The notes under the pieces were generated by a model. It worked only from the letters and a program-made list of their open reading frames with translations, was not told the origin of the DNA and made no database searches. Below, in pieces: positions 1-9,390 of a stretch of 64,000 nucleotides of DNA. The stretch covers positions 62,001 through 126,000 of the forward strand of contig NZ_JAINRD010000013.1 of assembly GCF_020400605.1 (NCBI RefSeq), read 5' to 3'. A program made the translations under genes and the position numbers. The DNA is from Streptomyces aculeolatus (GTDB taxonomy: Bacteria; Actinomycetota; Actinomycetes; Streptomycetales; Streptomycetaceae). Numbering within the stretch: the stretch's first letter is position 1; the number at the start of each line of letters is the position of its first letter.

Positions 1-466
1 CGATGGCGATGAGATCACCCGGGCTCAGGTCGCCGAGGCGGTAGAAGACCGACTTCGCGCCGTTCCAGGTGACGTGACCGGCGATGACAGCGGGGCCGAG
101 TTCGCCCGGGGTGGGACCGGGTGTGTACCAGCCGGCTCGCCGGTGGTCGGCCGGGGTCTGCATGCCACCGCCCTCGTCGCGGCCTAGCCGTTCCAGCGCG
201 GAGGTGACCCCCAGCGAGGGGATCGACAGCTGTGCGGGGGCGGACGCGGGCAGCGGCCGGGTACGGGAGGCGGCGGTGCCGGTGTCGTCGCTGGGGGCGT
301 GGTGGCCGGGCGGGTGCGGTGAGGAGGTGGGCGCCGGGTCGGCGGACGGAGGGCGTGGTGGCGTGGTATCCCGCTGGAGCAGGCCGGCGGTGAGCAGTAC
401 CGCGGCTGCGACGGCCAGGGCCGTCGCAGCCGCGATCATGACGCGGGTGCGTGAGGTCACGCGCAT
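1..466 (-). CDS. class F sortase, partial (3' end outside window)
   Basis: The first 155 residues are visible. A short cytoplasmic start is followed by an Ala/Leu-rich transmembrane anchor (about residues 10-28), a Pro/Ser/Thr-rich linker, and then the start of the sortase beta-barrel with ALGRDEGGGMQTP-like and WYTPGPTPGELGPAVIAGHV segments. The His in AGHV fits the conserved catalytic His of class F sortases; the catalytic Cys and Arg would lie beyond the window edge. The ATG at 466 lies 4 bases after the stop of the upstream gene, so the two are probably co-transcribed. That neighbour ends in a sortase-like sorting signal, so it is a plausible substrate. Class F sortases are common in actinobacteria but their substrates are poorly defined. 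Confidence 0.85.
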   Translation of the reverse strand, partial: MRVTSRTRVMIAAATALAVAAAVLLTAGLLQRDTTPPRPPSADPAPTSSPHPPGHHAPSDDTGTAASRTRPLPASAPAQLSIPSLGVTSALERLGRDEGGGMQTPADHRRAGWYTPGPTPGELGPAVIAGHVTWNGAKSVFYRLGDLSPGDLIAI

Positions 467-470
467 CGTG

Positions 471-1256
471 TCACTGCCCGGCGCCGCGGTGACGGCGTGC
501 CACCAGCAGTACCCCGGCCGCGCCGGCGAGCCCGGCGCCGCCGGCGGCGATCAGCGCGGGTGAGGCGGCGGTGGTGTCCTGGCCGCCGCCGGTCTCCACA
601 CCGCCGACGGGCATCGAGCCGATCGCGGCGCCCTTGACCATGCCGCAGTTCGCGGGGGCGGTGGCCTCCTGCGGCAGCTTGGGGTCGAGTTCGCTCTTGC
701 CAGCCTCGGCGTCGTACTTGCCGTTTCCGTTGACGTCAATGCCGTGCTGCACCAGGTGCAGGTCCTGGATGTGGTCGGCGACCTTCTGCGAGACGGTGAT
801 GGTGCGCTCGTACTTCAGGTTCCCGTCGGCGTCGGCCTTCGGCATCCGCTCGACGGCCAGGCCGCTGTCCATGGAGGTGTCGCCCTTCGTGGTCAGCGAG
901 ATCATGATGTCGCCGTAGGACGGCAGGCCCTCGGCGGTGGAGACGATGCCGTCACCGTCCTTGTCCGCGTCCGGGCTGGGACAGTGGAAGTCCATGCCCT
1001 CGGTGGAACCGTGTATGTGCTGGGCGTGCGGGGAGTTGGGGACCAGCCCCTTCGCGTCGACGTTCACCGTCAGCTCGGTGCCCTCCACGCTGAGGAACGC
1101 AGCCCCCTCGGCTCCCGAGCCGTTCTGCGGCGTGAGATCGATCTGATGCGCCTTCTCGTCGTCCGCGGCCGATGCGACGGCGGCCGGGCCGCCCAGCATC
1201 AGCGCCGCCGGCAGCCCGGCGAGCGCGGCCAGTCGTGCGGTGCGCCTGGATATCAC
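471..1256 (-). CDS. secreted CHRD-like protein with C-terminal wall-sorting signal
   Basis: This 261-aa protein has a signal peptide (residues 1-30, ending AVASAAD). Its beta-rich body resembles CHRD domains, with His motifs HAQHIHG and HLVQHG. It also has two Ca-loop-like stretches, DADKDGDG and DVNGNG. The C-terminus has a VETGGG pentapeptide-like motif, a hydrophobic span (ASPALIAAGGAGLAGAAGVL) and a basic RRHR tail, which is the layout of an actinobacterial sorting signal. The sortase gene follows 4 bases later. The gene is the fourth of a minus-strand cluster after DUF4331, TPR and NicO genes. The role is not known; surface display of a metal- or Ca-binding protein is inference. Confidence 0.75.
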   Translation of the reverse strand: MISRRTARLAALAGLPAALMLGGPAAVASAADDEKAHQIDLTPQNGSGAEGAAFLSVEGTELTVNVDAKGLVPNSPHAQHIHGSTEGMDFHCPSPDADKDGDGIVSTAEGLPSYGDIMISLTTKGDTSMDSGLAVERMPKADADGNLKYERTITVSQKVADHIQDLHLVQHGIDVNGNGKYDAEAGKSELDPKLPQEATAPANCGMVKGAAIGSMPVGGVETGGGQDTTAASPALIAAGGAGLAGAAGVLLVARRHRGAGQ

Positions 1257-1554
1257 AGTCGATCACCCGTCCCTTTGGTGAGCAGTGACCGCTGACGACC
1301 GGTTCGGCACCGGTCGTGCAAGAAAACGGCCGCTCCACCAAGCTTCGGAGCCACGGACCAACCGGATTGGTCCCACCTCGCAACTGCGCCCATGCCCGCA
1401 GACCCCACGAGGATCAGGGTGGGGGCAGAGCGCAGTCGGCAAGCCGGAATCCCCGGCCAACTCCCCCGCAGGCAGCCGCGCCGCTGCCCTTCGGAGACCG
1501 GCCGCTGCATGGAACCCGGGCACAGTCCCCGTGCTTCCGGAGCGTGAGGCTCGC
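1257..1554. other. intergenic, probable promoter region of the CHRD/sortase pair
   Basis: These 298 bases separate the NicO stop from the CHRD start. No coding frame with sensible composition was seen on either strand, and no convincing promoter consensus could be picked out by eye. The spacing suggests the CHRD-sortase pair has its own transcription start. Confidence 0.4.
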
Positions 1555-3243
1555 TCACCACGGGCCTGCGGCGGCGCGCAGGGTGAGTCCGAGGCCGACG
1601 ATCAGGACGAGGAGCGAGGTTCCGACGGGGCCGTGGCGGGCGATGTGGGTCAGGGCCTTTCTGCCGGTGGCTGTGGTGGCACGAAGGCGGGTTTCGATCC
1701 TGTCGCGCAGGTGGACGAGTAGCAGACCCGCGAGGGTGAGGGTGGCGGCCATGCCGAGGCCGTAGGCGAGGACGAGCAGAACACCGAAGGCGGTGCGGCC
1801 GAGGGCGATGGCGCCGAGCAGGATGACCAGTGCCGTGGGGCTCGGTACGAGTCCCCCGGCGATTCCCATGCCGATCAGGCTGGTTCGGTTCGCTTCTGTC
1901 TTTGCGGTGTCGGGGATGTCCGCACCGGGGTGGTGCTTGGCTGTGCCGGCGGTGTCACGCCTTGGCGCCGTCAGGAGGGAGCCCGCATTCCGCTCTGCAA
2001 AGTCCCGGTGTCCTCGCGTCATGGGTACCGGCAGCTGATGAACCGGCCCTTGAGTGTGAGGCGGGCGCCCCGCGTTCGGTTCCGGGTGGTGCCGATGGGC
2101 TTCGTGCGGGTCGTCGTCGTGGTGGCTGTGGTCGTGTGCGTGGTGGTGTGGATGAGCATGGTGATGGTGGTGGCTGTGCGGGGTGGGCTTGTTGAGCAGG
2201 GCGCAGCGCAGGAGCCACAGTCCGATGGTGGTGACGATGAGGCCGCTGGTCAGTCCGAGCCAGGTGAGGACGGTTTCGCCGGCGAGGTGCGTGGTCATGG
2301 GCAGGGCGATGCCGAGGGCGAGTACGCCTGCGGTGTGGGTGAAGGTGACGGTGGCGCCGACGGTGACGGCGTCGCGGGGGGTCCCGCGGCGTCCGGCGAG
2401 GTAGGCGGCCATGAGGGTCTTGCCGTGTCCGGGCAGTGTTGCGTGGGATGCGCCGAGGACCATGGCGAGGAGCAGGGCCAGCAGCCCGACGGGGAGCGTG
2501 AGGTCGCGGCTGCCGACCAGGGAGTCGAAGAAGCCGGTGACGCGCCCGAGTACGTCGCCGACTGGCCCGGCCTTGGACAGGGCGCTCTCGACGTCGGCTG
2601 CCGGTGAGGTGGAGCCGGCTTCGATGCGCATCCGGGCGGATTTCTGGTCGAGCCGGCCGGCCGGCGGGTCTGCCGGGTAGCGGCGGAGTTCGTCGGTCGA
2701 GGAGGTTGCGGGGACATCGGAGTTGCTTACGCGGAGGTCTTCGCCGCGGGCGGTGATTTCACGCCAGCCGATGCGCCGGCTGTCGTACGCGGTGTGCACC
2801 TCCACCTTCGAGGGCAGTGGCAGGCGGATCGCGGAGGTGAGCGTGCACTGAAGCCTGCTGGTCTTCAGTCCTGCCTCGCCCGGCGGGTACGTCAGCGCGG
2901 TGCGCACTGCTGTCCAGGTGACCTGGCGGTCCGCGATGCTGACCCGTAGTCGGTCGGCGAGTTCCGCGCAGCTCTTGTGGGCGTAGGACCGGGCTTCCCC
3001 GCGGTCGATACGGCCGTCGTGGTTGCGGTCCACGGCCGGGCGTTCCTGGGCGGCGGCGATTTCGGCGCGGTCGACGACGACCTGGGCGTCGACGCGGCTG
3101 GGATGGAAGGTCAGGCCGGTGTAGTGGTTGACCGTGAAGTTGCCCAGTGGATGGGCCTGGGCTGTGGGAGCCGCGGTGAGGATCAAGGCGCAGGCGAACA
3201 GGGCCGCGGCGAGGAAGAGGTGCGGACGGCGCGTCTGGTTCAT
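1555..3243 (-). CDS. NicO-family nickel/cobalt exporter-like membrane protein
   Basis: The 562-aa protein starts with a signal-like segment ending AQAHPLGNFTVNHY. An extracytoplasmic domain follows, with an EF-hand-like DRNHDGRIDRGE loop (about 72-83). From about residue 250 there are several transmembrane helices. The first carries GASHATLPGHGK (about 264-275), the helix I signature of NicO/RcnA transporters. A cytoplasmic loop at about 356-386 is extremely His-rich, as expected for metal binding. Further helices run to the C-terminus. RcnA-type proteins export Ni and Co ions. The ATG overlaps the stop of the upstream TPR gene by 4 bases, so translation is coupled. Confidence 0.8.
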   Translation of the reverse strand: MNQTRRPHLFLAAALFACALILTAAPTAQAHPLGNFTVNHYTGLTFHPSRVDAQVVVDRAEIAAAQERPAVDRNHDGRIDRGEARSYAHKSCAELADRLRVSIADRQVTWTAVRTALTYPPGEAGLKTSRLQCTLTSAIRLPLPSKVEVHTAYDSRRIGWREITARGEDLRVSNSDVPATSSTDELRRYPADPPAGRLDQKSARMRIEAGSTSPAADVESALSKAGPVGDVLGRVTGFFDSLVGSRDLTLPVGLLALLLAMVLGASHATLPGHGKTLMAAYLAGRRGTPRDAVTVGATVTFTHTAGVLALGIALPMTTHLAGETVLTWLGLTSGLIVTTIGLWLLRCALLNKPTPHSHHHHHAHPHHHAHDHSHHDDDPHEAHRHHPEPNAGRPPHTQGPVHQLPVPMTRGHRDFAERNAGSLLTAPRRDTAGTAKHHPGADIPDTAKTEANRTSLIGMGIAGGLVPSPTALVILLGAIALGRTAFGVLLVLAYGLGMAATLTLAGLLLVHLRDRIETRLRATTATGRKALTHIARHGPVGTSLLVLIVGLGLTLRAAAGPW

Positions 3244-4598
3244 GGGGTGGCGTCGATTCTGCGGAGCACGGTGCGGGCGCGGGGGGCGTGCAGGGGGTGG
3301 AAGTGCGGGTTGGTGTCCAGGGCGGCGGTGAGGTCCTGGCGGGCGGCGGTGGTGTCGCCGAGGGCGCGGTGGATCATTGCGCGGTGGTAGTGGAAGAGTG
3401 CGCTGCGGGTGCCCAGAGCGAGGGCCTTGTCGGCGTGGGCGAGTGCTTCGCGGTGGCGTCCGGCCCGGTGCAGGGCCCAGGCGCGGGCGTCGTGGACAGC
3501 GATGAACGGCCTGCTGCGCAGTGTCTCCTCGGCCATGGCGGCGGCCTTTGCCGCGTTGCCGTGATCGGCTTCGTAGAGGATGGCGTCGACGTCGGCGTCG
3601 GCGCTGTTCGCGCGGCGGGCGGTGTCCTGGGCGCGCAGCACGTCGTACTGTTCTTCGGCCCGCTGCCGGTGACCGAGGGACTGCTGGAGTTCGCCGAGGC
3701 CGAGCAGGTAGTGGGGGAGCGGTGCGATGCCGGCTGCGGCTGTGTAGTCGCGCACGGCCCGGGTGGTGTTGCCCAGTGCGGTGTGGGCGCGGGCGCGGGC
3801 TTCCAGCAACGCGGCATCCCGGGGAGATTCACGCAGGCCGGCCGATGCTTCGGCCAGTGCAGTGCTGGCATCGCCGGTGTCCAGGGCCAAGGTGGCCAGG
3901 TGAACATGCGCGAAGGCGCGCTGTGCCGGTGTGGGGGCCGCCCGCAGGGCGCGTTTCATCAGGGTGCGGGCGGAGGCGGTGTCTCCGCGCAGTTCCCAGG
4001 TGTAGGAGGCCCGGGCCAGGGAGGCGGCATCCGGCCGCAGGTCGGTCATGCGCTGCACCGCCCCGTAGGAAGCCTCGTACCGCCCCAACTGGGTGTAGGC
4101 GTCGGCGAGTACGCCGTAGCCCGTGGGCCCGGACGGGTTCGTCGTGGTGGCGCGCCGGGCCCAGTGCAAGGCGCGGGTGAAGTCGTGGCGGGCGGCGGCC
4201 AGGGCCCCCATGCCGGCCTCGGCCTGGTAGTTGCCTGCGGGGTGCAGCTTCAGGGACTTCCGCAGTGCGCCTTCCGCCCGCGCGTAGGCGGCGGAGTCGG
4301 CTGTGGAACCGGCCTGCTGCACCTCGGCCATGCCCAGCCCGGCCCATCCGGTCCAATCGCCCGGCACCTGCCGCACGCGCTCTCGCAGGGCCGCGACGGA
4401 CCCTCGGCCGGGCGCGGCACCGTCCCCGGCCGGGGGGACGGGCCCGGCCGGGGACGACGAATCGTCCGGGGGCAGGAGCACGGCTCCGGCGGTGAACATG
4501 GCCACGCCCAGAACCAGGGCGACGGCCGCGTTGCGCAGCCGCCCCCGGCCAGGCCGCACAGGTGGCTTGGGTGCCGGATCGTCGGTCGGCGTGGGCAC
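3240..4598 (-). CDS. membrane-anchored tetratricopeptide-repeat protein
   Basis: I chose the GTG at 4598 because GGGAGG lies 7 bases upstream. The longer frame that starts at 4808 adds a low-complexity Arg/Pro/Trp-rich head unlike a protein start. The product has 452 aa: a short basic N-terminus, one transmembrane helix (about residues 25-45, AVALVLGVAMFTAGAVLL), a Pro/Gly linker and then at least eight TPR-like repeats to the end. Its stop overlaps the NicO ATG. TPR proteins are scaffolds, and this one is often next to DUF4331 and exporter genes in streptomycetes as far as I recall. A role in assembling the surface complex is inference. Confidence 0.8.
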   Translation of the reverse strand: MPTPTDDPAPKPPVRPGRGRLRNAAVALVLGVAMFTAGAVLLPPDDSSSPAGPVPPAGDGAAPGRGSVAALRERVRQVPGDWTGWAGLGMAEVQQAGSTADSAAYARAEGALRKSLKLHPAGNYQAEAGMGALAAARHDFTRALHWARRATTTNPSGPTGYGVLADAYTQLGRYEASYGAVQRMTDLRPDAASLARASYTWELRGDTASARTLMKRALRAAPTPAQRAFAHVHLATLALDTGDASTALAEASAGLRESPRDAALLEARARAHTALGNTTRAVRDYTAAAGIAPLPHYLLGLGELQQSLGHRQRAEEQYDVLRAQDTARRANSADADVDAILYEADHGNAAKAAAMAEETLRSRPFIAVHDARAWALHRAGRHREALAHADKALALGTRSALFHYHRAMIHRALGDTTAARQDLTAALDTNPHFHPLHAPRARTVLRRIDATP

Positions 4599-4743
4599 AG
4601 GATCCCTCCCTGTCGGTGCTGCGTGCGGAATCGACGGCCACGGGGTAGCCGGAAGCCCTGCCGGGCGCGACCGTCGAGGTCGCGCCCAACAGGGCCAGGA
4701 CGCTTCAGGCCCGCGCGGTCGGGAAAGCCCCCGGTGACAGCGC

Positions 4744-6312
4744 TCAGGCCGTGGTCTTGCGACGGCGCAGCCGGTAGCCACCGGTGGTGAGCAGCAGTGC
4801 GCCGGCACCTGCCATCGCCGAGGCGTTCGAGGACTTCAGTGGCCAGTCCTCATCCCCGAAGAGTCCGCCCTGGTTGCTGCGGTTGACGTTCTTGGTGTGC
4901 GGCTGGGCGAGGTAGGGGAACGTGTCGCCGAAGGGCACTTCGTTGGTGTCCACCTGGTCGCCGTCGGCCAGCGCCGGCACCAGTTGACCGCTCTGGGCGG
5001 CACCTTCGACGGCTTGCAGCGAGATGTCCAGGACGTCGTCGGCCAGACGTCGACCGTTCGGGAAGCCGGCCAGGTCGCCGGCCAGCACACCGAGGCGCTG
5101 CGGCTGGGCGGCGGGCGGCACTGCCATGTTCAGGCGGAGCTCCTCGGCAGGCACGATGCGGCCCGCCGGCGCGTCCTTGTTCAGACGGTGGGAGTTCAGG
5201 TCCGCCTTGATCGGCCCGCACGCCTTGCAGATACCCGTCAGGTAGATCTCCGCCAGATCATCCCGGGGCGTCGGGGGCGCCGGAATGCCGTACACCTTCT
5301 CGATCACCTTCGGCAGGATCGGGTCGTAGACCTTGTCCACCACCGGCTGCACCGTGCGGTCCTGGTCCGGAGAGATCGAGTTGAACGCGTCCTTGTACTT
5401 CAACGGGACGACGACCTCGTTGACCAGAGGGTTGCCCAGCCTGGAGACCTGACGCCAGCCGGCAGGGCTCTCCTTGCGGCTGTCGGTGACCGTCGCGCCC
5501 CGGCGTTCGGTGGTCGACCACACCCCCACGACCGGGTTACGCGCGGTGCTGCCCCGCAGGGCGAGGTGCTTCTTGGGGATCTGCAGGGCCACGGAGTTGA
5601 CGTTGTAGCCGGCCAGGGTGTCCTGCCCGCGCTCGCTCAGGTCCCCGCCGTACAGCAGGTCGAAGACCCTCAGATCCGCGAAGAACGGGTCCTCCGCCTG
5701 CCCGGCGAACGCCTGCCCGCCCCGCGGCAGCCCCCGCACCGCCTCGGCACGCAGACTCGGGTAGTCGGGCATCGACGCCTCACCCGTACGCGAAGGAGCA
5801 GTCGGCGCTCCCCGCAGAAGCGTCCTGGTCCCGTGCCGAGTCGTTTCCGTCAGATCGTAGACCTGACGGAAATTCAGATCCGGGTCGTTGAACGAGGTGA
5901 CCGGACCGGTGTTGTACAGGAACTGGTTCTCCGCATCCCGGATCAGATTGCGGAAACGCCAGGTGTACGTGATGTCCGCCCGCCCGTCGCCCGTGTTGTC
6001 GATCTTGATGTGGTACCGGGCGTCGTCGGCGAAAGCGTAGAAGTTGGGCCCGCCGTTGGGCTCCTCGAAAGGAATCCAGTTGGCGGCCAGCGTCACCGTG
6101 TCATCACGGTCCGGACTGGTGAACGCGTACACATCGGTGTTGTCGGCCCGCGGGTCACCCGCGATCAGCGGCGCTTCACGGTGGCTGGAGGCAGCACCGG
6201 TCCCCGGTGCGAGCGTCAGCACGGCCAGACCGGTGGTCAGCACACCGGTACCCAGCACAAGCAGTGTCTGATCGAACAGACGCCGCCTGCGCGGTCTCCA
6301 AGAAGCAGGCAT
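4744..6312 (-). CDS. secreted DUF4331 protein
   Basis: The ATG at 6312 is preceded by GAAAGG at a suitable distance. It gives 522 aa with an Arg-rich N-terminus, a hydrophobic signal segment and the mature start SSHREAPLIAGDPRADNTD, which is characteristic of DUF4331. The family fold runs through the ELAEIYLTG and GFPNGRRLADDV region. The last about 40 residues hold a hydrophobic span followed by RLRRRKTTA, so the protein is probably held at the membrane. It is the first gene of the minus-strand cluster, separated from the TPR gene by 145 bases. The molecular function of DUF4331 is unknown. Confidence 0.88.
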   Translation of the reverse strand: MPASWRPRRRRLFDQTLLVLGTGVLTTGLAVLTLAPGTGAASSHREAPLIAGDPRADNTDVYAFTSPDRDDTVTLAANWIPFEEPNGGPNFYAFADDARYHIKIDNTGDGRADITYTWRFRNLIRDAENQFLYNTGPVTSFNDPDLNFRQVYDLTETTRHGTRTLLRGAPTAPSRTGEASMPDYPSLRAEAVRGLPRGGQAFAGQAEDPFFADLRVFDLLYGGDLSERGQDTLAGYNVNSVALQIPKKHLALRGSTARNPVVGVWSTTERRGATVTDSRKESPAGWRQVSRLGNPLVNEVVVPLKYKDAFNSISPDQDRTVQPVVDKVYDPILPKVIEKVYGIPAPPTPRDDLAEIYLTGICKACGPIKADLNSHRLNKDAPAGRIVPAEELRLNMAVPPAAQPQRLGVLAGDLAGFPNGRRLADDVLDISLQAVEGAAQSGQLVPALADGDQVDTNEVPFGDTFPYLAQPHTKNVNRSNQGGLFGDEDWPLKSSNASAMAGAGALLLTTGGYRLRRRKTTA

Positions 6313-6776
6313 CAAGATTGATCCTTTCGACTGGGGTCCACCGGAAGCCGCCCCGTGCGGCAGGGCGGCCGGATGGATCCACGTGGGTAGGTGACCGACC
6401 GGCGGACAGGGAGCGGAGCACACCCGGACAGCTTCAGCCGAGAGCGGCACAGCAGGTACGACCACACGCATCGCCAGTCGGCCGAATGCGCAAGAATCAG
6501 AAAAGCACGGGCAATTTTCGACAAACGATTCATTTTGTGCTCATGGCGGTGTGGGTGGGTGCCTCGCCGCGGAAACCCGCAGGTAACGGGGGGTCGACGC
6601 CCTCTGCAGCGAGAGGCGAATTCGTTGACGACACGACAGCTGCCGTTAGTCCACCCGGGGGACTTTGGCCTTTACTGCAATCCAAGTGCAATAAGCGCCG
6701 GGATTCGCCCAACGCGGCAAAGCCACCTGAGTCCGCCCTGTGCCGACCTCCACCAAACTCCGCGCGTCACGAGGGG
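6313..6776. other. intergenic, upstream of the DUF4331 gene
   Basis: The 464 bases hold no credible gene. The part at 6487-6545 is clearly less GC-rich than its surroundings and is the most likely place for the DUF4331 promoter (minus strand). The right end runs into the terminal inverted repeat of an IS256-type element. Confidence 0.5.
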
Positions 6777-7944
6777 GGGCGTGTACAACAGACGGTGGAA
6801 CTGGATCATGGAGTGACACCGAATGACTGATGTTGTACCCGAGGTTGAGAACGAGGCAGCCGCGGAGGGTGCTGGCCGGGAGCCGGTGGTGGATGACCAG
6901 CTGATCGGGATGCTGGTCGACCGGGCCCGGGCCGAGGGTCTGCAACTGACCGGGGAAGGCGGGCTGCTGTAGCAGCTGACGAAGCAGGTCATCGAGTCCG
7001 CCCTGGACGGCGAAAAGACCGACCACCTCGGCTACGAGAAGCACGATGCAGCCGGCCGGGACGGCGGCAACTCCCGCAACGGCCGCCGGTCCAAGACCGT
7101 GACCACCGAGGTCGGCCCGGTGGAGATCAGCGTGCCGAGGGACGTCGAGGGCAGCTTCGATCCGGTGTTGTTCGTGGACGCCATCCACGTGAAGATCCGT
7201 GACGGGCAAGTCGCCAACCGGCCGGTCTACGTCGTCATGGCTGTCACCGTCGACGGACACCGCGACATCCTCGGGATCTGGGCCGGTGACGGCGGCGAAG
7301 GCGCGAAGTTCTGGCTGCAGATCTTCACCGAGCTCAAGAACCGCGGCCTTCAGGACGTGCTGATGCTCGTCTGCGACGGGCTCAAGGGCCTTCCCGATGC
7401 GGTCGAGACCGTCTGGCCCCGGACCATCGTCCAGACCTGCATCGTCCACCTGCTACGCAACAGCTTCCGCTACGTCTCCCACGCAGACTGGGACAAGCTG
7501 GCGAAGGCGCTGAAGCCGGTCTACGCCGCCCCGAGCGAGGACGCCGCTACCAGCCGGTTCCTGGAGTTCTCCGAGACCTGGGGAAACAAATACCCGGCGA
7601 TCATCCGGCTGTGGGAGAACGCCTGGGCGGAGTTCGTGCCGTTCCTGTCCTTCGACGTCGAGATCCGCAAGGTCATCTGCTCCACGAACGCGATCGAGAG
7701 CGTCAACGCCCGAATCCGCAAGGCCGTCCGCGCCCGCGGTCACTTCCCCAACGAGCAGGCCGCCCTGAAGTGCATCTACATGGCGCTGATGTCGCTGGAT
7801 CCCACCGGCAAGGGCCGCCGACGCTGGATGATGCGCTGGAAAGCGCCCCTGAACGCCTTCGAGATCGCCTTCGAAGGACGCCTGGCCGCAGCCAGGCGCT
7901 GACCACCCACACAACCGCAGATCAGCCGTCTACTGGACACACCC
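6777..7944 (+). mobile_element. IS256-family element, defective
   Basis: The ends are imperfect inverted repeats of about 22 bases: 6777-6798 (GGGCGTGTACAACAGACGG) and 7923-7944 (complement GGGTGTGTCCAGTAGACGG), matching at 16 of 22 positions. The element encloses one transposase gene that carries a stop codon and an internal deletion. No target duplication of 8-9 bases is visible at the flanks, so later rearrangement is possible. Confidence 0.75.
6823..7902 (+). pseudogene. IS256-family transposase, amber codon plus internal deletion
   Basis: The frame from ATG 6823 reads as a Mutator-type transposase. Codon 50 is TAG (6970-6972), where GGLLQ-QLTKQVIESAL is expected, so CAG to TAG is the simplest change. 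After GSFDPV the sequence jumps directly to LFVDAIHVKIRDGQV. Family members have about 70 more residues here, including the ISRITDKV segment with its DNA-binding role. The rest, with DGLKGLPDAV, QTCIVHLLRNS and the C-terminal CSTNAIESVNARIRKA, is in frame to the stop. The remaining open part starts at 7099. This copy cannot encode a normal transposase. Confidence 0.85.
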
Positions 7945-7955
7945 GAGGCGAACGG

Positions 7956-8429
7956 TCAATCGCAGGGGTTGCTGTTGTAGCTGGCCGCCTTCGTTCCGCT
8001 GTCGCCGGCCGAGAAGAGGTACTTACCCTGCCCGTCGCGCAGCATGGTGGTGCTGCTGCGCCATCCCTTGAAGCTGAAGGTGACGGTGGAGCCGGGGGTG
8101 GTGGACCCGCCGGTCTTGACCAGTTTGTCGTCCGCCTTGCTGAAGGTGTTGGGTCCGACCCGGCCGTCGGCCTTGGAGGGGGAGTCGACCAGGCCGTACT
8201 TCCACTGCAGCCACTTGGTGGCGTGGGTGGTGTTCGGGCCGAAGTGCCCGTCGATGTCGGCATTGCTGAACAGGATGCCATTCGTCTTGGGTGCGCCTTC
8301 GGCCACGAGGATCCGCTGCCACATGCAGGTCGCGCCGGAACTGCTGTACTCGCTGGCGGAGACGATCCCTTCATCGGACCAGTCCCCCTGCCACATGTCG
8401 TAGCCGCGGATGTAGCCGTCGGAGGTCTT
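7956..8429 (-). pseudogene. 3' part of a secreted peptidoglycan-binding-like protein, split by IS3
   Basis: The minus frame encodes KTSDGYIRGYDMWQGDW at its start, then two similar motifs, DIDGHFGPNTTHATKWLQ and DGRVGPNTFSKAD, which fit PG_binding_1-type repeats. The stop is at 7956. The frame runs without start into the IS3 end at 8430. The start and signal peptide of the same gene lie at 11167-11262 on the far side of the IS. Joining both parts with a single copy of the CTT target duplication (8427-8429 or 11164-11166) restores a seamless 189-codon gene. Confidence 0.85.
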
Positions 8430-8496
8430 GGGACTGCTGCAGGGTCGGGTGACACCTGACCTGGCTTGCTGAGAGGCGGCCTGGAAGGATGTCGCA

Positions 8497-8790
8497 GTGC
8501 CCAAGCCGTATCCGAAGGAGTTCCGCGAAGACGTCGTGCGGGTCGCGCGCAACCGCGAGCCCGGCGTCACGCTGGAACAGATCGCCACCGACTTCGGTGT
8601 CCACCCGATCACGCTGTCGAAGTGGCTGCGCCGTGCCGAAACCGACGAGGGCGCCAGGCCGGCAACGGTGTCGGGTGAGTCGGCCGAGCTGCGCGAGGCC
8701 CGCAAGCGGATTCGGCTGCTCGAGCAAGAGAACGCGGTGCTGCGCCGGGCGGCGGCGTATCTGTCGCAGGCGAACCTGCCGGCAAAATGA
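8497..8790 (+). CDS. IS3-family transposase OrfA
   Basis: GTG at 8497 follows GGAAGG with good spacing and gives 97 aa. The helix-turn-helix region contains FREDVVRVARNREPGVTLEQ and FGVHPITLSKWLRRAE. The C-terminal part is a leucine-zipper-like coiled coil (LREARKRIRLLEQENAVLRR). It overlaps orfB by 4 bases at 8787-8790, the usual arrangement. The gene is intact, but without a working orfB it cannot support transposition alone. Confidence 0.9.
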   Translation: MPKPYPKEFREDVVRVARNREPGVTLEQIATDFGVHPITLSKWLRRAETDEGARPATVSGESAELREARKRIRLLEQENAVLRRAAAYLSQANLPAK

Positions 8791-9390
8791 TGTACCCGCT
8801 CGTCCGCGAGCTGGCCGCCGCTCATGCCCCTCATCGGGTGCCGGTGGCGGTGACGTGCCGGGTGCTGAAGCTGGCCCGCCAGCCCTACTACCGGTGGCTG
8901 GCCCGGCCGGTCACCGACGCCGAGCTGGCCGAGGCATACCGGGCCGACGCGCTGTTCGACGCACACCGCGACGACCCCGAGTTCGGACACCGGTTCCTCC
9001 TCAACGAAGCGCGGGCCGCGGGTCAGGTGATGGCCGAGCGGACCGCCTGGCGGATCTGCCGGGACAACGGCTGGTGGAGCGTCTTCGGCAAGCGAAAGGG
9101 CCGCGGCAAGAACCGCCAAGACCGGGCCGCCGGTGCACGATGACCGGGTGCGGCGCAACTTCACCGCCGAAGCGCCGAACCAGTTGTGGCTCACGGACAT
9201 CACCGAGCACCCGACCGGCGAGGGCAAGCTGTATCTGTGCGCCGTTAAGGACGTCTACTCCGGCTGAGTCGTGGGCTATTCCATCGACGCCCGGATGAAG
9301 TCCCGCCTCGCGGTGGCCGCGCTTCAATCCGCCGTCGCCCGCCGCGGCCAAGTGGCCGGATGCGTGGTGCACTCGGATCGCGGCTCGCAG

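Noticed and set aside
84..563. Plus-strand frame over the sortase and CHRD genes
   Set aside because: It is the complement of the sortase gene, which has clear signal and catalytic-region sequence; the plus frame is low-complexity and lacks a ribosome site.
3288..4790. 500-residue plus-strand frame opposite the TPR gene
   Set aside because: Gly/Val-rich antisense shadow of a gene with obvious TPR repeats, a common artefact in high-GC DNA.
6777..7952. Target-site duplication for the IS256 copy
   Set aside because: Eight bases on each side were compared (ACGAGGGG and GAGGCGAA); they do not match.
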